Part shown: piece by piece, positions 1-8,889 of the stretch
How the letters are laid out: every line of letters starts with the position of its first letter
Position numbering within the stretch: position 1 is the first letter of the stretch
Assembly: GCF_003477605.1 (NCBI RefSeq)
Contig: NZ_QUDR01000007.1
Span: 1,039 to 65,038, forward strand
Direction of reading: 5' to 3'
Length of the DNA stretch: 64,000 bases
Source: Clostridium sp. AF37-5
Lineage (GTDB): Bacteria > Bacillota > Clostridia > Lachnospirales > Lachnospiraceae
The notes under the pieces: generated by a model
The model's input: the letters and a program-made list of their open reading frames with translations, nothing else
Told to the model about the DNA's origin: nothing
Databases searched by the model: none
Translations under genes and position numbers: made by a program

Positions 1-20
1 TCCCAAATAATATCCTCCTT
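1..20 (-). promoter_or_regulatory. Ribosome binding site of a gene leaving the left edge
   Basis: The minus strand reads AAGGAGG at positions 20-14, a perfect Shine-Dalgarno core. Seven bases on comes a possible TTG start at 6-4, or the start lies just outside the window. The gene itself is not visible, so only the start signal of a leftward gene is claimed. Confidence 0.35.
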
Positions 21-190
21 AATTAGTCAATTTTTTTATCACTACAAGGAGAACATCTTCGCCCCACCCTTGTTTGTATATATACTAGCACAGTTGCATT
101 ACAAAGTCAATATATTTACTTACAATCGTCGGGCGACTTACGCCCCTCAAAAAGAATCTTAAATCGTACCAAACATGCCAAATTCCGGCA

Positions 191-250
191 TATAAAAAGA
201 GCGTAAAACGACACCACCAATAAGAGGGACGTTCTACGCTCAAAGTTTTT
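191..250. terminator. Bidirectional intrinsic terminator
   Basis: GAGCGTAAAACG (199-210) can pair with CGTTCTACGCTC (230-241), the outer six bases (GAGCGT/ACGCTC) perfectly. There is an A-run on the left (TTTTT on the minus strand) and TTTTTT on the right. It lies just past the leftward surface-protein locus ending at 268, so its main job is probably to stop that transcript. Confidence 0.6.
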
Positions 251-267
251 TCAAAACCCGTCTTATA

Positions 268-606
268 TTACTTCCTTATCTTGACTTTTTTCACCGTGCT
301 CCACTTACCATACACCTTTTTCTTGCCATTCATCTTATAGGCACGAACCCGAATGTAATACGTTTTCTTCTTTTTCAGTTTCTTAATGGTGTACTTGGTT
401 TTCTTGGTCTGTACGCTCTTTTTCTTTTAGAACTTTTTGTTCATAGCGTACTGAAGCTGGTAACCTTTAGCGCCAGTAACTTTCCCCAAGAATAACTTTA
501 AGCGTCCTTTTTTACTTAATGCTTTTTTTATTTCCGCTTCTGTCATCCCTGTTTTTCGATAGTTTTGTTCCTTTGTCGTATTTAATTTACTTTCTGTAAC
601 TGTTGT
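268..606 (-). pseudogene. Decayed C-terminal FN3-like tail of a surface protein
   Basis: Reading leftward, the minus strand encodes a lysine-rich tail closely resembling the end of the neighbouring large surface protein: GYQLQYAMNKKF, then an in-frame TAA, then KKTYYIRVRAYK and VYGKWSTVKKVKIRK before the final stop at 268. The intact neighbour has GYQIQYATNKKFKK and TYFIRIRAYK at the same places, so a lysine codon appears to have become a stop. No start codon or signal peptide precedes the fragment. It is most simply a remnant of a tandem duplicate or of an older 3' end of the neighbour. The upstream limit is approximate. Confidence 0.6.
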
Positions 607-631
607 GATAAACCTACAACACCTTTGTTCC

Positions 632-3600
632 TTATCTCTTCTTTACCTTAACTTTTTTAACTGAACTCCACTTTCCATACACTTTCTTTCCATCTGCAAT
701 TTTATAAGCTCGAATCCGAATAAAATATGTCTTTTTCTTTTTCAGCTTCTTTAATGTAACAAAGGTTGATTTAACCGTTTTTTTCTTGGCCTTTTTAAAC
801 TTTTTATTTGTTGCATACTGAATCTGATACCCCAAACTGTTTGGCACCTTTTTCCAGGTAACTTTTACTTTGCACTTCTTTTGATTCTTTGCAACGACAC
901 CTTTAATCTTTGTCAAAGAAGCCATTTGACCGCTATTCTTCCCATCATTGACCGTTTGTGACGATTGCGGAATATTCCCTTTTGTCGGCACTTGCGGCGT
1001 CATAGATGGCTTCGGCGTATTCGCCGGTTGATTGTCTGGATTCGGTTTCACACTTGGCTGAGGACTAGGAGATGGGATTATCTGTGAACCATCACTCTCT
1101 CCTTTTGACACAATCGTACATGTATCCTTTACCTTCCCACATGAAACAGTAATTGTCGTTGTTCCTTTTCCTACGGCTGTCACTTTTCCTGTTTGATCTA
1201 CGGAAGCAATACCTTCATCATCTGATTTCCATGTTATTGCTCCATCTGCATCAGAAGGATAATAACTTGCATTTAACTGGTAACTGTCACCAATAGAATT
1301 TAATTCTATTGATGTTTTGTTTAAATAAATGCTTGTTATTGGGATGTTGACTGTTACCTTACATGTCACTGTTTTTTCGCCTGACTTTGCCGTGATCACT
1401 GCCTCGCCCGCCGATATTGCCTCAACATTTCCTGTTTTGTCCACTTTTGCAATCTTCTCATCCGAAGACGACCAAATAACTTCATCCGTAGAATCCATTG
1501 GATTTAATCCAGCGGTTAATTGATATTTCTCATTTCGTCCTAATGTCATTCCTGTCTCAGACAGCGTAATTTTCTCCGTTGCAATCTGCTGTGCAACAAA
1601 AGCAATATCATTTTCTTTTGCATACTGCTCTGCGTAACTTCCTGCCACGCCATAAATTGTCATTTTATCCGGATAGGAAAATGCACTGTCAGATATCGAA
1701 GTTGTTGCTTTTGGTATCGTAATCTTTCTTAATTTTGTACAATTTTTAAATGCATCGTCTCCAATGGTTTCCACTTGATATGGGAGAATAATGGATTCTA
1801 GGGAGGAACAGCCTCGAAATGCCTGGGATGGAATATTTTTTATTCCTGCTCCCAATATAATATCCGTTAATGCCTCACAATTTTCAAATGCATTTCTTTG
1901 TACCTGCTTTGTACTATCTGGTAAATGTAATTTTTCTAAGGAAGCACAGCCCGAAAAAGCGTATGAATAAATATAATTCAATTTAGGTGATAACTTTACT
2001 TCTTTCAAAGCGCTACAATTTCCAAACGCATATTCTCTTATTGCCTCTACAGTATCTGGAAAAGTAATAGACTCTAAAGAGTTGCAATTATAAAATACAC
2101 CTTCGGTAATATTAATACGCCCTTTTGGCAGATAAACATTTTTTATTTTATTATCTCCCGAAAAAACATATGTTCCCATCGAATTTACACTATCTGGAAT
2201 ATTCATTGTTTCAATTGACATGCATCCTTTAAATGCATTAGACTCAATTTCTTCTATTCCATCATTCCAAACAATATCTTTTAATAAACTTGCATTTTCA
2301 AAAGCGGATTGTCCTATCTTTTTTAATGCACTTGGAAATTCTATTTTTGTAATTTGAGCACTTCTAAAAAAATTGTCAGGAATTGCTGTCACCTTTTGAT
2401 CAAACTCTATTTCCTTCAGTTGATTACATCCTGCAAACACGCCACCATCTTTCATATCCCAAAAGGAATACCCTGTACTTTCTATACTTCTAGGTATAAA
2501 AACATACGATATACTATCACAATTCGAAAATGCATACCCACCAACATGCTCTACTTTATTAAAATCAACCCTTTCAATTGAGTCACAATCTTCAAAAGCA
2601 CGCTGTCCTATTCTTTTTAATGCACTTGGAAATTCTATCTTTTTCAAATTAACACAATCTTGAAATGCATAATCTGAAATGACAGTTATCGTGTCAGGTA
2701 TTTCGATATCCTGAATTCCCGTACAACCTGCAAAAATAGAGACTGGTATTCCTGTTATACCACTTTCAAATACAACATCATTTAATGAAGAACATCCACA
2801 AAATGGACCTTCAGAACTCCACAGTCCGCCCGAAGTATTTGTAAGTTTTTTATTTATAAAAACGCTTTTAAGTTGTTCACACTGTCCAAAGGCATTACTT
2901 CCTAAACCATCACATTTTTTTGGCAAACATAGTTCTTCAATATTACAATTATAAAACGCCAAATCGCCTATTACTGTAACATATGGATTAAATTTTATCT
3001 CTCCCAATTCTACACAATCATAAAAAGATTCACTCTCAATTCTGGTTACATATTCTGGTATTTCTATCTCTTTTAAATTTTCACAATAACAAAAAATTCT
3101 GTATCCTATCACGGTATATTTCACATTATTCGGCAAATATGCATACCCCAGACTGGTACAGTCTTTAAACGCACTGTTTCCAATGAATTCCACACTATCC
3201 GGTATACTCACAGACAGTAAACTCGTACAGCCTTCAAACGCACTTTCTCCAATGCTAGTTACACTATCAGGAATCAGCACATGCATCATTGTTTTATTAT
3301 TCAAAAACGCCTCATCACCAATCGCTGTTACCGTATCCGGGATTTCTACAAATGGCTGCCATCCCGTGTATTTTACTAAAACACCATCTTTTATGATAAA
3401 ATTTGCACTATCATCATAAAAGACATCATCGCCATCTCCGTAAATTGACGCATAATTATCAGCACGATAAATTGTAATTCCTCCATTGGAAGAACCATAT
3501 CCGTATGTTCCTTTTGCTAATTCCGAATAAGAACGTTCCCATTCATTGATACCACATCCTCCCGGAGCACAACCATTCACTGCGGCATTACAATCATATA

Positions 3601-5233
3601 CTGTGATTCCTTTTGAAGTCAGTCCGGTAAAAATCATGGTATGCTGACCAGAAGAAGCTGTTGTACTGGCCTGAATTACATCACCAATTTTAGCCTGTGC
3701 AAATAATTGCTGCACTTGTGCCGCTGTAAAGTTTCCTGTCAGTTGTCCTACCTTATTTACACCATTTTCGTCTCTATATTGATAACGAGCATTAGAATAA
3801 TATCTAGCCGGCATTTCTTTTCCATAAAGGAAAAAGAATACCATACGTGCAAACCCAAAACACTGGGTTGCTCCACCCCAATCTCCTTTCCATGTTGCTC
3901 CTTGATTTGGCGGATATTTCTGTTTTATTGCTGCTAACCGCGCCTTGATGCTCTCTGTGCTGTCATAATTTCCATCAATTGTTGCCCCACTTGGTGTCTT
4001 GCGTGTAACTGTATTGCCGGAAATCTTCAACAGACCCGCAGATACATCTGCTGATGCTTCCGAACAGCAACGATCCATATAAGTAGCATAAGAAAAACCA
4101 GAAAGCGAACCTGCCCAGCTTTTTAATGCCTGTTTTACTGACTTATCCGAGCCATTTACACAACCTGCCACTTTGTCCATAGTTGTTTTCATTGTTGTAA
4201 TATAAAAACCATATACAACTTTATATTGCTCTATTTTTTCTGCTGATGCTTTCCCGTTTTTAAATTCTTTACGCAGCTTATTAACTTTATTTCTTGCCAA
4301 ATATGTATATGCCTGACACATTCCAGCTTGTATGATCTGATCTGCTGTTGGACAAAAAGATTTATATATTTTTCCTAATATATTTGCACAAACATTTTTC
4401 ACAAACACAACCGGTGATGAACCATATTTTGCCACGGCACTTACCATTTTCTTTATGACTTCATCCTGTAGATAATTTTTCTTCGCAAATGTCAGAAAAT
4501 CTGATGTCCGATCTGACATAATTGACCGGATTGCACTGGCAAACTCTGAATCCATGGAACTAAAAGCATCATCCAATTTGTTCAATACTGCCAAATCCAA
4601 GTCCTGCATTTCAATATATGCCGTAATTATTTTCAATGCTTTCTGTGCATTGCCGGCATAACCCAATATTTTTGAAAATGTATCTGCATCTGTATACATA
4701 TCCACAAGTTTGTCAACTTGATTATCTGACAGGTTTAGGGATGAGTTTTTCAATGACACTTTATAATTGTACAAATCCGTTGCATTTGCCACATTATAAG
4801 CATCGGAAATGATACTATATGCATTTCCAATTTGCGAAACTGTATTTGTAGCAGAAGTATCACTGGACAGATACGCCTGAATTAATTGATAAACCACTTC
4901 CTTATTCAATTTGTCTTTGGTGCTCTGTCCAATTCCCGCCTTGCTTGCCAATTCCGATATGATGATGTCCGCACCATTTTGTAACGAATATAAAATGGAG
5001 GCACCTAAACCTTCTGCATCATTGATCGTTGACATCCCTTTTTCAATGCGCTCCTCGCATCTAGCCATATAGTTATCATAGGCCTTGTTATCGAGATATT
5101 CCGGACATCTATAATATATGTCCTCTTCACTAACAGAATATGCTGCTTTTACTTTTTCTGCCGGAACAAATTCAGCCAGTTGCAAACAGCACATGATTGC
5201 TGCCATTAATATGGCTAAGATTCTTTTTTTCAT
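632..5233 (-). CDS. BspA-like LRR surface protein with CHAP-like and Ig-like domains
   Basis: Large exported protein of about 1533 residues. The ATG at 5233 is chosen because GGAGGGG lies seven bases upstream; a TTG 15 bases earlier sits inside that site. Order seen: signal peptide (MKKRILAILMAAIM); helical region to about 400; a cysteine-peptidase or CHAP-like segment with GGATQCFGFAR and a later HTMIFTG, giving candidate Cys and His; roughly two dozen BspA/LRR_5 repeats of the type 'IPDSVTSIGESAFEGCTSL'; two Big_2-like domains (TLSETGMTLGRNEKYQL and a second); a Pro/Ser/Thr linker; and a lysine-rich FN3-like tail (TYFIRIRAYK, VYGKWS). No LPXTG is visible, so anchoring is unclear. Role inferred: host or polymer binding, perhaps with wall hydrolysis. 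Confidence 0.85.
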   Translation of the reverse strand: MKKRILAILMAAIMCCLQLAEFVPAEKVKAAYSVSEEDIYYRCPEYLDNKAYDNYMARCEERIEKGMSTINDAEGLGASILYSLQNGADIIISELASKAGIGQSTKDKLNKEVVYQLIQAYLSSDTSATNTVSQIGNAYSIISDAYNVANATDLYNYKVSLKNSSLNLSDNQVDKLVDMYTDADTFSKILGYAGNAQKALKIITAYIEMQDLDLAVLNKLDDAFSSMDSEFASAIRSIMSDRTSDFLTFAKKNYLQDEVIKKMVSAVAKYGSSPVVFVKNVCANILGKIYKSFCPTADQIIQAGMCQAYTYLARNKVNKLRKEFKNGKASAEKIEQYKVVYGFYITTMKTTMDKVAGCVNGSDKSVKQALKSWAGSLSGFSYATYMDRCCSEASADVSAGLLKISGNTVTRKTPSGATIDGNYDSTESIKARLAAIKQKYPPNQGATWKGDWGGATQCFGFARMVFFFLYGKEMPARYYSNARYQYRDENGVNKVGQLTGNFTAAQVQQLFAQAKIGDVIQASTTASSGQHTMIFTGLTSKGITVYDCNAAVNGCAPGGCGINEWERSYSELAKGTYGYGSSNGGITIYRADNYASIYGDGDDVFYDDSANFIIKDGVLVKYTGWQPFVEIPDTVTAIGDEAFLNNKTMMHVLIPDSVTSIGESAFEGCTSLLSVSIPDSVEFIGNSAFKDCTSLGYAYLPNNVKYTVIGYRIFCYCENLKEIEIPEYVTRIESESFYDCVELGEIKFNPYVTVIGDLAFYNCNIEELCLPKKCDGLGSNAFGQCEQLKSVFINKKLTNTSGGLWSSEGPFCGCSSLNDVVFESGITGIPVSIFAGCTGIQDIEIPDTITVISDYAFQDCVNLKKIEFPSALKRIGQRAFEDCDSIERVDFNKVEHVGGYAFSNCDSISYVFIPRSIESTGYSFWDMKDGGVFAGCNQLKEIEFDQKVTAIPDNFFRSAQITKIEFPSALKKIGQSAFENASLLKDIVWNDGIEEIESNAFKGCMSIETMNIPDSVNSMGTYVFSGDNKIKNVYLPKGRINITEGVFYNCNSLESITFPDTVEAIREYAFGNCSALKEVKLSPKLNYIYSYAFSGCASLEKLHLPDSTKQVQRNAFENCEALTDIILGAGIKNIPSQAFRGCSSLESIILPYQVETIGDDAFKNCTKLRKITIPKATTSISDSAFSYPDKMTIYGVAGSYAEQYAKENDIAFVAQQIATEKITLSETGMTLGRNEKYQLTAGLNPMDSTDEVIWSSSDEKIAKVDKTGNVEAISAGEAVITAKSGEKTVTCKVTVNIPITSIYLNKTSIELNSIGDSYQLNASYYPSDADGAITWKSDDEGIASVDQTGKVTAVGKGTTTITVSCGKVKDTCTIVSKGESDGSQIIPSPSPQPSVKPNPDNQPANTPKPSMTPQVPTKGNIPQSSQTVNDGKNSGQMASLTKIKGVVAKNQKKCKVKVTWKKVPNSLGYQIQYATNKKFKKAKKKTVKSTFVTLKKLKKKKTYFIRIRAYKIADGKKVYGKWSSVKKVKVKKR

Positions 5234-5412
5234 AACAATCCCCTCCAATTTTTGTTAATTCATGTCTACATCATAGCACATATTGTTCTATGGTTCAATA
5301 GTCCATTTTGTTCTAGCATTATCATATACACTACGTTCAATTTATAATATTATTGAATTTTGCTCGGATTTCATCCGTTTAAAATCACCCTTAATCCTAG
5401 GAGGTTTTTTAC

Positions 5413-5652
5413 ATGAAAATGCAGCGTATTCGTGATCTGCGAGAAGACAACGATTTAAAACAAACAGACATTGCAGACTACCTACACATTAGCCAGCGTA
5501 CGTACTCACATTATGAGACAGACAGCCGGAGCATGCCGATTGAAGTACTAAAGCGACTTGCTGTCTATTACAATACAAGCATGGATTACCTGGCGGAACT
5601 TACCGATGAGAAAAAGCCCTACATAAGAAGCAAAGAAACACTTCCAAAATAA
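5413..5652 (+). CDS. XRE-family helix-turn-helix regulator
   Basis: Small 79-residue DNA-binding protein made almost wholly of one HTH_3 domain (RIRDLREDNDLKQTDIADYL, then HISQRTYSHYE). A strong AGGAGG precedes the ATG. It is divergent from the large surface-protein gene; the shared upstream region holds two direct copies of TTGTTCTA (5283 and 5308, 25 bases apart) that could be an operator. The target is unknown. A terminator follows directly, so it is a single-gene unit. Confidence 0.85.
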   Translation: MKMQRIRDLREDNDLKQTDIADYLHISQRTYSHYETDSRSMPIEVLKRLAVYYNTSMDYLAELTDEKKPYIRSKETLPK

Positions 5653-5690
5653 AAACACATCGCTTCCCTTTGCAATGTGTTTTTATTTTA
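5651..5690. terminator. Bidirectional terminator between convergent genes
   Basis: AAAAACACAT (5651-5660) and ATGTGTTTTT (5675-5684) form a perfect 10-bp stem, with T-rich tails on both strands. It serves the XRE gene on the plus strand and the anti-sigma gene on the minus strand. Confidence 0.8.
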
Positions 5691-5709
5691 TATGGCTTGC
5701 ATAATTTTT

Positions 5710-6984
5710 TTACAGCGAACTCACATCCACCAAATACGCTCTCTTTTTATTTGTAATCAGAATTTTCTTCTGCGTTTTCACCAGATGAATTTCCATATCA
5801 TTTCTCAATTTCCCCGGAATATTCATCTTCTTCCACGTATGATTTGTGAGTTGAATGAGATAAACCGCCTGTTTTTTCTCCTCCAGATTTCCAAATAATA
5901 CATAATCACCACTTACATCAATTACATCGCCACTATCCTTAACATCCGGAATGGTAAATGACTGATTTCCGGTAATTTCATAAAATTCCAGTGATTTCTT
6001 TTTGTGGTGGTAACGGTAAGACCATTTCATATTAACAAGGCCGACACCTGAATATTTCTTCTCAATTCTCATGGTCTGTAAATTTACTACGCATGTAGAA
6101 TCCTCTTCTGTACTGTTTTTAAAAATTGACTCACCGTAGGTTAAAATTCGGTTTTCATCCAAAAACTCAATTTCTGTTGTTCTGGCATATCCATTCACGA
6201 GTTTCTGACTTATTTTTTTCTCCGTCTGCGAAGCAATATCAAAGACTGACCAGTAGCCGTCTCCCCTGTGATTGCACAAAATTTTACTACCTGCCGGTGA
6301 CATAACAAAATTGCATATCATGTTACCGCCGGATATTTTTTTCACCGTTTTCTCTGCCAGATTGATTTCCACCAAATAACCTTTTGTCGCATTTTTTTCT
6401 TCTCTTACACCGTAAATTATGCCGTTTTTATAATAAGAGAAAATCTCGGTAATTCCTCCCGTGTAATTAAAGGCATAAATTTCGTTGCCGCTTGCCACAT
6501 ATTGAAAACCGCATTTTTCCCCGTCAAGTACACTTTCAAAAGCAACCGGTGTCATTTTCTTTAATCCATTGGAAACTACTGTGTACACATGGTCTACTTT
6601 TTCCTCATCTCCCTCAAAATGATATTCACTGATAAAACTTTCTTTCTCTCCGACCACCATCATGTTTTCCTGTAATTGTATCGTGCCATCTTTTTCCGCC
6701 TTAACGTCTGCCACCTGTTTCGTTGGTTCTGGATTTAACTCCACCTCGGTGACATTTTCCTTGCCAAACATATTTTCCAAAAGCGATTGAAACACATTGG
6801 ATTTCGTTGCCGCCACAGTTACAAAAGTTCCGCACAAAAGGAAAATCACTACCGCCGCAGCCGCTGTCCGAAGTTTTTTCATTGAATTTCTCCTATGGGA
6901 AATACCCTGTATCTTTTCCGGATTCAGTGCCTCTTCCACCCAGTCTTCCGGGGCTTTAATCTTATCTATTTTTTTAATATCCAT
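5710..6984 (-). CDS. Anti-sigma factor-like membrane protein with beta-rich outer domain
   Basis: About 424 residues, encoded 22-25 bases downstream of an ECF sigma factor, the usual position for its regulator. A short cytoplasmic segment (about 35 residues, EDWVEEALNPEKI) precedes one transmembrane helix (AAAAVVIFLLCGTFVTVAA). The remaining ~360 residues are predicted to lie outside the membrane and look beta-rich, with repeated short blades resembling a degenerate propeller (VFDIASQTEKKIS, YLIQLTNHTWKKM). There is no clear zinc-finger anti-sigma motif. The second of two adjacent ATGs is chosen because its AGGAGG spacing is 7. The name rests on context and topology; the outer domain may sense envelope signals. 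Confidence 0.65.
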   Translation of the reverse strand: MDIKKIDKIKAPEDWVEEALNPEKIQGISHRRNSMKKLRTAAAAVVIFLLCGTFVTVAATKSNVFQSLLENMFGKENVTEVELNPEPTKQVADVKAEKDGTIQLQENMMVVGEKESFISEYHFEGDEEKVDHVYTVVSNGLKKMTPVAFESVLDGEKCGFQYVASGNEIYAFNYTGGITEIFSYYKNGIIYGVREEKNATKGYLVEINLAEKTVKKISGGNMICNFVMSPAGSKILCNHRGDGYWSVFDIASQTEKKISQKLVNGYARTTEIEFLDENRILTYGESIFKNSTEEDSTCVVNLQTMRIEKKYSGVGLVNMKWSYRYHHKKKSLEFYEITGNQSFTIPDVKDSGDVIDVSGDYVLFGNLEEKKQAVYLIQLTNHTWKKMNIPGKLRNDMEIHLVKTQKKILITNKKRAYLVDVSSL

Positions 6985-7009
6985 CATTATGCCTCCTGTT
7001 TAATCCCTG

Positions 7010-7504
7010 TTAATTTTTCATGATAGCAGCGAGTTTTTCTCTGCCTCTGCGAAGTCTTGATTTCACCGTATTCACACTTGTATGCAGCATTTTTGCAATT
7101 TCACCCGTGCCATATTCTTCATAATAATAAAGCACAATTACTTCACGGTATCGAAAAGGTAATTTTCGCAGAGCCACAACAAGCTGCTCTGTTTCTTCAT
7201 CTTCTATTTGCAAAGAGCCAGCCTTTTGGTTCTCCTGTGGCACATATCCAATATCCACTTTTCGATTCCAGAACTGCCTGTGGTAATCTCTGCATTCATT
7301 TCGCGCAACTGTATATAGCCACGCTTTTATATGTTCTTCCTCTCGAAAGGTTTGTTCGGTCTGGTAGAGTTTCAGAAACGTATTTTGAAAGCAGTCCTTT
7401 GCCGCTTCCTCATTCTGCGTCCAGACAACACATAGTCTGGTTATGTCATCTGCATACTGCCGCACGACGTCCTCATACTCTATCCCGGCATATTTATTTA
7501 TCAT
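7010..7504 (-). CDS. ECF-type RNA polymerase sigma factor
   Basis: Sigma-70 family group 4 factor with region 2 (AAKDCFQNTFLKLYQ, AWLYTVARNECRDYHR) and region 4 (LPFRYREVIVLYYYEEYGTG, then HTSVNTVKSRLRRGREKL). The internal ATG at 7504 is preferred: AAGGAG lies nine bases before it, while an upstream ATG at 7543 has no ribosome binding site and would add 13 residues. It is followed by the membrane anti-sigma candidate with a short gap, so the two are probably one operon in which the membrane partner holds the sigma factor until a signal arrives. Confidence 0.9.
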   Translation of the reverse strand: MINKYAGIEYEDVVRQYADDITRLCVVWTQNEEAAKDCFQNTFLKLYQTEQTFREEEHIKAWLYTVARNECRDYHRQFWNRKVDIGYVPQENQKAGSLQIEDEETEQLVVALRKLPFRYREVIVLYYYEEYGTGEIAKMLHTSVNTVKSRLRRGREKLAAIMKN

Positions 7505-7724
7505 TGCCTGATACTCCTTTACTACAATTTCTTTTGCATGCATGGTAGAAAATAATTACTTTCTATATAATACACGATTTGGATGGGAAAATGGGTGCAG
7601 GATTTTAATTTTTGTTGTTTAGGATTTTAAGACCCTCATATATCGGACAGACGACTTTTATTTTTTCCAAACTTTTTAAGCGACAGACCGGATTTTCTCC
7701 TTCGGATTACCGGTCTTTTACCAA

Positions 7725-7771
7725 TAAAAAAACTCCGATTACGGAACACACACTGCATACCGTAATCGGAG
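7725..7771 (-). terminator. Intrinsic terminator of the CopZ-like gene
   Basis: CTCCGATTACGG (7733-7744) and CCGTAATCGGAG (7760-7771) form a perfect 12-bp stem with a 15-base loop. On the minus strand the stem is followed by seven T residues. It lies 18 bases past the stop of the gene ending at 7789. Confidence 0.9.
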
Positions 7772-7788
7772 ATAAAATCGAGTAATTC

Positions 7789-8037
7789 TTATCGACGGAA
7801 CAATCCTTTTTTCTCATAAGGTTCACTTGTATGGGAAACTAATTCATAACCAATCTCTTTAATTTCCTTTTCCAGCATAGAAATATCTAACGATTCCTCG
7901 CTGATTACAACAGTTTCTCCTTTTTTTGCAGAGGAAGAAACTTTCTTCACCTTACAATGGTTGCGAATCAAATCATTCATATGCGATTCACACATACCAC
8001 ACATCATACCGTCAATTTTTAACACGGTTTTTACCAT
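7789..8037 (-). CDS. CopZ-like heavy-metal-associated domain protein
   Basis: 82-residue single HMA (ferredoxin-like fold) domain with the metal-binding motif GMMCGMCESHMN near the N-terminus, the hallmark of copper chaperones and of the N-terminal domains of P-type ATPases. The ATG at 8037 follows AAAGGAG at good spacing; the longer frame to 8058 starts ahead of that site. No copper ATPase or CsoR gene is adjacent, so the partner is unknown. It has its own terminator. Confidence 0.85.
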   Translation of the reverse strand: MVKTVLKIDGMMCGMCESHMNDLIRNHCKVKKVSSSAKKGETVVISEESLDISMLEKEIKEIGYELVSHTSEPYEKKGLFRR

Positions 8038-8102
8038 TGGAATCATCTCCTTTAACACATTTTCATGTCTATTATAGCAAGAGATTCACCCTTTGTAAAA
8101 GA

Positions 8103-8780
8103 TTATTTGTTTGTTGATAAAAATGGTTGCAGAACACCTGCCATCTGGTTAATCGGCATCGACTGCAGATAAATCTTACCGGGACCGGTCACTACGGTGT
8201 TAAAGAATCCTTCTCCACCAAGCACTTTATTTTTCAGTCCCTTAACGGTTGTAATATCCATCGTACAGGTTGCATCCATCGCAGCTAAGTAGCCGGTATC
8301 AATAATCATCTGCTGCCCTGCTGCCAGCTCATATTCCTTTACATAACCATCAATTTCTACAAAAGCCGTACCGTTGCCGGAAAGTCTCTGCATAATAAAA
8401 CCTTCGCCACCAAACAGACCGCCACCTAATTTTTTCTGGAACGCAACCGATAATGTCACTCCATCCGTAGAAGCAAGAAATGCGCTCTTCTGTGCAATTA
8501 TCTCATTTCCATTTCCAATTTCAAATGCCAAAATCGACCCCGGAAAACTGGAAGCATAAGCAATCTGTCCGGCTCCGCCTTCTGCTGTATAACGGTTCTG
8601 GAACATATTTTCCCCGCTGAACATACGACCAATCATTTTTCCCATTCCGCCGCCGGATGTCTCCATCTTCATGTTTGGCGTCATCCAAGACATAGCTCCT
8701 TTTTCCGTAATCATGGACTCGCCTGCCTCCAAATCACAAATAACTACCGGCAACGGTGCTCCTTCAATTGAATATTTCAT
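8103..8780 (-). CDS. AIM24 / TIGR00266-family protein
   Basis: 225 residues of beta-rich sequence with the glycine patches typical of AIM24-like proteins (FPGSILAFEIGNG, GGEGFIMQRLSGNGTAFVEI, VLGGEGFFNTVVTGPGKIYL). A good AAAGGAG precedes the ATG. The family is widespread in bacteria and its biochemical role is not established; the fold is a duplicated beta-helix-like unit. It appears to be a single-gene unit between the CopZ-like gene and the xylanase. Family assignment is firm, function unknown. Confidence 0.85.
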   Translation of the reverse strand: MKYSIEGAPLPVVICDLEAGESMITEKGAMSWMTPNMKMETSGGGMGKMIGRMFSGENMFQNRYTAEGGAGQIAYASSFPGSILAFEIGNGNEIIAQKSAFLASTDGVTLSVAFQKKLGGGLFGGEGFIMQRLSGNGTAFVEIDGYVKEYELAAGQQMIIDTGYLAAMDATCTMDITTVKGLKNKVLGGEGFFNTVVTGPGKIYLQSMPINQMAGVLQPFLSTNK

Positions 8781-8889
8781 ATGTATAAATCTCCTTTCGC
8801 AATTTCATAAATTGGATTTATTCTATCATATTCAAACTGCACTTTCCATAATCACTGTCAAAGCGGTTATAAAACTGTCGTAATTGCTA

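Noticed and set aside
7057..7548. 163-residue frame on the plus strand
   Set aside because: Antisense shadow of the ECF sigma gene with no family signature.
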